From assembly GCA_977017575.1 (NCBI GenBank), contig CDRNVI010000112.1:1-23056 (forward strand): a DNA stretch of 23,056 bases. Reading direction: 5' to 3'. The DNA is from Paramoeba atlantica (Eukaryota > Discosea). Both the position numbers and the translations under genes were made by a program. Positions 18,369-23,056 of the stretch are shown piece after piece. Under the pieces are notes generated by a model, which saw only the letters and a list, made by a program, of their open reading frames with translations, was not told the DNA's origin and did no database searches. The number at the start of each line of letters is the position of its first letter. Position 1 is the stretch's first letter.

Positions 18369-18765
18369 ATCAATTAATAAGAAATAAAGGCAGAGTAAAA
18401 AAAAAAGACGTACAAAAGTTCTTTTGTTAGATTCTTGTCCACAAAAAAGAGGTGTTTGTATTGAAATTAGAAATAGTGTTAGTCCAAAGAAACCAAATTC
18501 CGCTAAAAGAAAAGTAGCAAAAATAAGGTTATCAACAGGTAAAAAATTAATAGCAGTTATACCAGGTCAAGGTCATAATTTACAAAAATATTCAGTTGTT
18601 ATGATTAGAGGAGGACGTGCTAGAGATATTCCAGGTGTACGTTATAAATTGATAAAAGGAAAATATGATTTTAGTAATTGAGAACGTGAAGAACGAAATA
18701 AAAGTCGTTCTAAATATGGTTTGAAAAAAAAAAAGAAGGAAGGAAAGATTTTAAAAGATGAATAA
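18356..18765 (+). CDS. rps12: ribosomal protein S12 (one frame change)
   Basis: S12 is a decoding-centre protein of the small subunit. ATG 18356 begins [17 protein letters not shown]; the rest, in the next frame, reads [52 protein letters not shown] and [15 protein letters not shown], all highly conserved. The change falls in the A10 run 18397-18406, where one A appears missing, probably a sequence error. A lysine-rich tail follows the usual end (one TGA tryptophan). The start overlaps the preceding frame by 13 bases and the end overlaps rps7 by 8. Confidence 0.95.
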
Positions 18766-19153
18766 TTGAATAAAATATTTAATACAATTATTAATAAGAA
18801 AAGGAAAAAAACAACGAATTATATTAAGTTTAGAGAAAATTTTTATTAATATAAAAAAAATATATGGTTGTTTAAATACTTTTTTTAAACAAATAGAAAC
18901 TAATATATTCATTAGAATGTTTTGTTATATTAAAAAAGTAGGAGGTAAAAAATTATTAATACCACATATTTTAAAATCAAAAGATTCTATACCATATTCT
19001 GTTAAATTAATAGTTAGATCTATTAATTCTAGAACTGAGCGAAAATTTCAAGAACGTATTCAAAATGAATTAATAGATGTATATAATAATAAAGGTTTAT
19101 CTATAAAAAAAAAAAATGATATGTATAGATTAATAGAAAGCAAATTATACTAA
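18758..19153 (+). CDS. rps7: ribosomal protein S7
   Basis: A 131-residue frame, shorter than the bacterial protein (about 155) but with its conserved parts: KKVGGKKLLIPHILKSKDS (bacterial pattern KVGGxxYQVPVEV), then ERKFQERIQNELIDVYNNKG with KKKNDMYRLIESKL (bacterial ANEL.D... KREDxHRMAEANKAF). S7 organises the head of the small subunit. The ATG lies inside the end of rps12, an 8-base overlap, so the pair keeps the bacterial str-operon order and is probably co-translated or read from one transcript. Confidence 0.9.
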
Positions 19154-19181
19154 TATTAGATTTAAAAGAAAAAAATAATAT

Positions 19182-19924
19182 ATGTTAAAAAGAAAAAACA
19201 GTCAAAAACAATAAAATATTTAACATTTGGTTTAAAAAATTATGCAGGAGTTAATAATATGGGTCATAAAACAGTTAAATCAAAGGGAACTAGAGTTAAA
19301 AAGAAATATAGATTAATTGATTTTTTTAGAACTTACGTTGATATACCTGCAATGGTATTAAGAATTGAGTATGATCCTAATAGATCTGCAAATATAGCTT
19401 TAATATGTTATAAAAATGGATTTTTATCTTATATTTTAGCAGCCGAAGGTTTGAAAGAAGGTATGGTTTTAAATTCAGTAGATAAAATTGTTGGTTCTAC
19501 ATATCCTTTAGTAAATATAAAATTTGGTTCTTTTATATCTTGTATGGAATTAAAAAAAAAAAAAGGAAGTAAAGTAGCTAGATCTGCAGGTTCTTTTTGT
19601 TTATTAATATCACAAATAAATGAAAATTATTATTTAATAAGATTTCCTTCTGGTTTAGAAAAATTAATTTTTAAATATAATAAAGCTATGATAGGTATTG
19701 TATCAAATAGAGGGCATAATTTAATAAAAAAAGGTAAAGCGGGTGTTAATATAAGATTAGGTAAAAAATCAACAGTTAGAGGTGTAGCAAAAAATTGTGT
19801 AGATCACCCTAATGGTGGTGGTAGAGGTAAAACTTCTCCATGAGTCGATTGTCCAAATTTTACAAGACGTGTATTAAAATTTGTACCTACAACTAAGAAA
19901 AAAAAAAAAAATGAATTTAAATAA
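19182..19924 (+). CDS. rpl2: ribosomal protein L2 (probable frame change near the start)
   Basis: L2 binds the peptidyl-transferase core of the large subunit. The body reads KYRLIDFFRTYVDIPAMVLRIEYDPNRSANIALICY, KEGMVLNS, RSAGSFCLLIS and VRGVAKNCVDHPNGGGRGKT, matching L2 including the catalytic-core VAxNxxDHPxGGGxG. After a TGA tryptophan the tail keeps a short basic end. The frame including LTFGLKNYAGVNNMG is open from 19166 without ATG; ATG 19182 is one base out of frame with it, and one missing A in the run 19193-19198 would join them. An alternative in-frame start is ATA at 19175. The 3' end overlaps rps19 by 14 bases. Confidence 0.95.
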
Positions 19925-20189
19925 TATTAAAAATATTAAAAATATTATTTATTTTTTAAATTTTTCAAAAATAGATAAATTTATTTGATTAAAGTTAAAA
20001 GTAAAAGGTTTTAAAATAAAAAATTATATGATTAATAAAAGATTAACTGTATATAATGGTCGTTATTTTATTCCAATTAAAATTATAGATAGTATGGTTA
20101 ATTATATGATTAATTATTTTTTTTTTTCAAAAAATATATTAATAAAAGATAAAAAGAAAAAGAAACGTATAAAGAAAAAGAAAAAATAA
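19911..20189 (+). CDS. rps19: ribosomal protein S19
   Basis: A 92-residue frame starting within the last codons of rpl2. The diagnostic stretch is KNYMINKRLTVYNGRYFIPI (bacterial SxIxPxFVGxTxxVxNGKxFIPV) followed by KIIDSMVNYMINYFFFSK, where bacteria have TEDMVGHKLGEFxxTR. The final residues are a lysine-rich tail in place of the usual RxFxxH segment. S19 contacts S13 in the head of the small subunit. The position after rpl2 supports the call. Confidence 0.85.
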
Positions 20190-20191
20190 TT

Positions 20192-21384
20192 ATGGGACAT
20201 TTAGTTAATCCAATAACATATAGATTATCAAAAAGTAAATATTGAATTTCGTCTTGAAATAATATTACAAAAAAAAATTATAAATTATTTTTTTTTAGAA
20301 GATTATAATATTATTAAATTTTATAATTGAATTAAAGTTATAATTAATTGAAACAAGTTAAATTTAGAAATATTACCGTTAAATATAATTAAAACATATA
20401 AAATGATGATAATAAATTTAAATTTATTAAATGATGATAATAAATTTTTAATTAATGATATTAAGTCAAAAAAATATAAATTAAAAAAATATTATAATCA
20501 GTCAAAAAAATATATATTTAAATCTTTTTTAAAGTATAAACAGTCAAAAAGAAAAAAAAAATATAATTTTTTAAAAGAAAAAAAAAAAAAAAAAATATAT
20601 ATTAAATTTTTTACGTAAATTTTTTTATAGTAAAAGAAAAAATTTTTATAAAAATAAAAAATATGTTTGATTTAATTATTTTTTTTGAGACATGCATAAT
20701 AATAAATATTATTTATTTTATAATAAGTCTTGTAGAGGGTTTTATAGAAAGAAAATATTTAAAAATATATGAAAAAAAAATCAATAAATAATTTTAATAA
20801 TTTTAAATATTTTTATAAATATAAAAATATTTATATTTATAAAAATAATAAAAGATTAAACAATTTTATTTTTAAATATAAATGATTTAATTTATTAAGA
20901 ATTCCAACTAATCGTTGATTAAATAGATTAAAATATATTAAAAATACTAATTATTTAACTTTAGATAAAAAATTTATTTTTATATTAAAAAATTTTTTAT
21001 CGTTTTTTATAAAAAAAATTTTTAAAGTTAATAATCCTATAATTAATTTTATAGATAAAAAAGAAGTAAATTATTCTACTTATTCTTTATATAAGCTAAT
21101 TTTATGAAGATTGCGTGTAGGTTATAAAATAGAGCATTATGCTTATTTATTACATAATAAATTAAAAAAATGAAAGAGGTATTATAGGTTTTAAAATAGG
21201 TTATGCAGGGAGATATAAAAAAAAGTTAAGAAATAAAAAGTTTATTAAACAATTTGGTGCTATTTCACCAAGTAATATAAATTCTCCTTTAAGTTATAAT
21301 CAGTTTATTTTAATTATGCGGTATGGTGTTTGTGGTGTAAAAATGAGTTATGTTAGAAAAGTGTATTTATCTTCTATAATATAA
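20192..21384 (+). CDS. rps3: ribosomal protein S3, expanded, with several frame changes
   Basis: S3 lines the mRNA entry site of the small subunit. The start MGHLVNPITYRLSKSKYWIS is the conserved S3 N-terminus, two bases after rps19. The C-terminus, with GIIGFKIGYAGRYKKKLRNK, GAISPSNINSPLSYN and MRYGVCGVKMSYVRKVYL, matches bacterial S3 (GRLGG, then YGxxGVKVWI). In between lie some 250 residues very rich in Lys, Asn, Tyr, Phe and Ile, making the gene about 397 codons against about 230 in bacteria. Frame changes appear at the T9 run 20288-20296, in the A-rich stretch around 20567-20595, near the A9 run about 20769-20777 and at AAA 21173-21175. All are in homopolymers. A split into two genes is possible but the ends fit one. 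Confidence 0.85.
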
Positions 21385-21432
21385 AAAGAAAGAAAAGAGA
21401 AAAAAAGTTGATTTATTAAGAAATAAATAGAA

Positions 21433-21847
21433 ATGAAAAAAATTTTTGTCAAAAAACATTTAATATTAAATTATTCTAATACTAAAAATTCGATAGAAAA
21501 AATATATAATGGTCAATTTGCTATATATTTTTTAGAAGGTGGTATACTATATAATAATGAATTTAAGGCTTTATTATTTTTTTTAAAAAAAAGATTAAAA
21601 TTTTTTACTAAATTATTTATACGTTTTCATCCAAGTTTTAAAAAATACATCAAAACCTATAGGTGTTAGAATGGGTAAAGGTAAGGGTGCATTAAATGAA
21701 TATTATTTTAATATATCAAAAGGTCAAATATTTATTGAATTTGGTTTTTCTAATAAATTATTTATATTAAATGATAATGATAAAAAAAAATTATTAGAAT
21801 ATATTAAAGGAATTGTTAAATTAGCCTCATTAAAATCAAATATTTAA
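21433..21847 (+). CDS. rpl16: ribosomal protein L16 (one frame change)
   Basis: L16 lies near the A-site tRNA elbow of the large subunit. The first frame gives GQFAIYFLEGGILYNNEF and FTKLFIRFHPSFK; the next continues SKPIGVRMGKGKGALNEYYF and NISKGQIFIEFGF, the hallmark L16 motif being VRMGKGKG. The change falls in the A6 run 21640-21645, where one A appears extra. The reconstructed length of about 137 residues equals the bacterial one. It follows rps3, as in the S10 operon; L29 and S17, which normally follow, are absent. Confidence 0.93.
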
Positions 21848-21874
21848 ATTTAAATTAGTTTATAATAAAGAAAA

Positions 21875-22233
21875 ATGATTTTAGTAGGTAGTTATTTAAA
21901 TTGTAGTGATAATTCTGGTGCACGTATTGTAAAATGTATAAGAATTTATAAAAAGAAAAAAATATGGATCTATTGGTGATGAAATATTAATAACTGTTAA
22001 AACAAATAATCCTAAAAAAAGAATAAAAAAAGGAGAATTATATAAGGCTTTAATTATTAGAACTAAATATAATTTTAAAAAAAAATATAAATTATTATAA
22101 ATTTAGTGATAATGCTGTTGTTTTGATAAATAAAAAAAAATTACCTTTAGGTACAAAATTATTTGGTATTAGTTTAAAATTTTTAAGATTTATAAACCGT
22201 AAAGTTTTCTTATTGATGCAAAGTATAATATAA
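21875..22233 (+). CDS. rpl14: ribosomal protein L14 (two frame changes)
   Basis: L14 is at the subunit interface. The start MILVGSYLNCSDNSGARIVK is the conserved L14 N-terminus. In the following frame come GSIGDEILITVKTNNPKKRIKKGELYKALIIRTK, and then, in the third, KFSDNAVVLINKKKLPLGTKLFG, matching bacterial FDxNAxVLIN...PxGTRIFG. Frame changes fall in the A7 run 21956-21962 and the A9 run 22077-22085, each with one apparent extra A. The total is about 118 residues, normal for the family. Confidence 0.93.
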
Positions 22234-22237
22234 AAAT

Positions 22238-22747
22238 ATGAAAAGTATAGATTTCAAAAGTAATTTAAATATAATACAAAAGGATAACATTAGTAAATTG
22301 AATATAATGAGTTTTAATCAATTATCAAAAATTGATAAAGTTGATGTAAAAGTTAAATTATATTCTTCAGATGGTAATATAGTTAGAAGGTATCTTATTT
22401 TAAATAAATTATTTAAAAAATTATTTAATCAAAGAGTTTCTATTATAAAAATACAAAAAGAGACATTACGTAATTTTTCTGTTAGATCAAGACGTAATAA
22501 TTTATCTTATTATATAGTTTTAGGATTAAGTTTAAGAAAAAATAATATTTATTCTAATTTAAATTATTTATATAATATTATTTTTAATTTATTAGATAAA
22601 AATAATGAAAGTAGTTTAATTTATAGAAAAGAAAATAAATATATAATAGAATTAAAAAATTTTAATTTTTTATTAGGATTAAATAGTGATGAAGATATAT
22701 TGGTAAATAATTTAATTTTTAAATTAAATTTTATTATAAATTTTTAA
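22238..22747 (+). CDS. rpl5: ribosomal protein L5
   Basis: A 169-residue frame in the position of L5, after L14. The clearest part is YLILNKLFKKLFNQRVSIIK followed by ETLRNFSVRSRRNNLSYYIV and LGLSLRKNNIYSNLNYLYNI, corresponding to the bacterial ITGQKPxxTKAKKSIAxFKLREG...VTLRGxxMYEFLDRLI. L5 binds 5S rRNA and bridges to the small-subunit head. The sequence is diverged, so the call rests on both pattern and order (L14-L5-S14 as in the spc operon; L24 is missing). Frame intact, no TGA needed. Confidence 0.8.
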   Translation: MKSIDFKSNLNIIQKDNISKLNIMSFNQLSKIDKVDVKVKLYSSDGNIVRRYLILNKLFKKLFNQRVSIIKIQKETLRNFSVRSRRNNLSYYIVLGLSLRKNNIYSNLNYLYNIIFNLLDKNNESSLIYRKENKYIIELKNFNFLLGLNSDEDILVNNLIFKLNFIINF

Positions 22748-22767
22748 TAATAATAATAATAAATTAC

Positions 22768-23037
22768 ATGAAAAAATATTTTTTAAAAAATTATAAAAAT
22801 GAAAGAATATATAATAATAATAATACATTAGTATTATTATTAAAAATTTTAAAAATATATAGGAAAAAGAAAATATTTTTTTTGAATTTTCCTATACAGA
22901 ATATTTTAAGAAAGAATTTTTGTATAGAAACTGGTTTAAAGAGATCTGTTTTTCGAGATTTTTCTTTATCTAGAATGAATATAAAAGAATCTCTTAATAT
23001 GAAACAAATTAATGGTTTAAAAAAAATATCTTGATAA
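22768..23037 (+). CDS. rps14: ribosomal protein S14
   Basis: An 89-residue frame ending with a TGA tryptophan and TAA. The C-terminal half, CIETGLKRSVFRDFSLSRMN then NMKQINGLKKISW, matches the S14 end (C.xTGRxRGxxRxFxLSRxxxRE...GxLPGxxKxSW). The N-terminal half is diverged and lysine-rich. S14 lies in the small-subunit head. Order rpl5-rps14 is the bacterial spc order. Confidence 0.92.
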
Positions 23038-23040
23038 GTT

Positions 23041-23056
23041 ATGAATTTTTTTTGTA
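23041..23056 (+). CDS. first codons of the next gene, probably ribosomal protein S8
   Basis: An ATG at 23041, three bases after the rps14 stop, opens a frame that runs off the window (MNFFC). In the spc-type order the next gene is S8. Only five codons are visible, so the assignment is by position alone. Confidence 0.25.

Overview
The window joins two unrelated pieces of DNA. Bases 1 to about 3,665 have a balanced base composition. They carry, on the minus strand, a long NACHT-type NTPase gene with C-terminal HEAT-like repeats, read with the standard code (Trp = TGG). From about 3,670 to the end the DNA is extremely A+T-rich and is a gene-dense mitochondrial genome. All its genes are on the plus strand, every stop is TAA, and TGA is read as tryptophan (code 4), with a matching tRNA-Trp(UCA).

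Mitochondrial layout: an unidentified reading-frame end at the junction; cox2-cox3-cox1; twelve tRNAs; atp9; tRNA-Arg and tRNA-Tyr; the large rRNA gene; tRNA-Asn and tRNA-Ser(UGA); the small rRNA gene; tRNA-Ser(GCU) and tRNA-Phe; rps11, a 107-codon frame, nad9 and nad7; then a long ribosomal-protein cluster: rpl11, a 126-codon frame, rps12, rps7, rpl2, rps19, rps3, rpl16, rpl14, rpl5, rps14 and probably the first codons of rps8. The cluster keeps the bacterial L11/str/S10/spc order with genes missing. Several genes overlap or are separated by 2-5 bases, and no introns are seen. Products fall into respiratory complexes I (nad7, nad9), IV (cox1-3) and V (atp9), plus rRNAs, tRNAs and ribosomal proteins.

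Fourteen of the 19 tRNA genes have mismatches in the first three acceptor-stem positions, while positions 4-7 pair almost perfectly. This is the signature of 5' tRNA editing known from Acanthamoeba and some other protists and chytrids. With the ribosomal-protein content and code 4, it suggests an amoebozoan or another protist with a gene-rich mitochondrion. Cox1 and cox2 are separate, unlike the fused gene of Acanthamoeba.

Many mitochondrial protein genes (cox2, cox3, rps12, rpl2, rps3, rpl16, rpl14) show one-base frame changes, nearly all in A or T runs, with both extra and missing bases. This looks like uncorrected sequencing error. The abrupt change at about 3,665 is then most simply a mis-join between mitochondrial DNA and DNA of a bacterium (perhaps an amoeba endosymbiont) or nucleus. 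A true insertion cannot be excluded from sequence alone.
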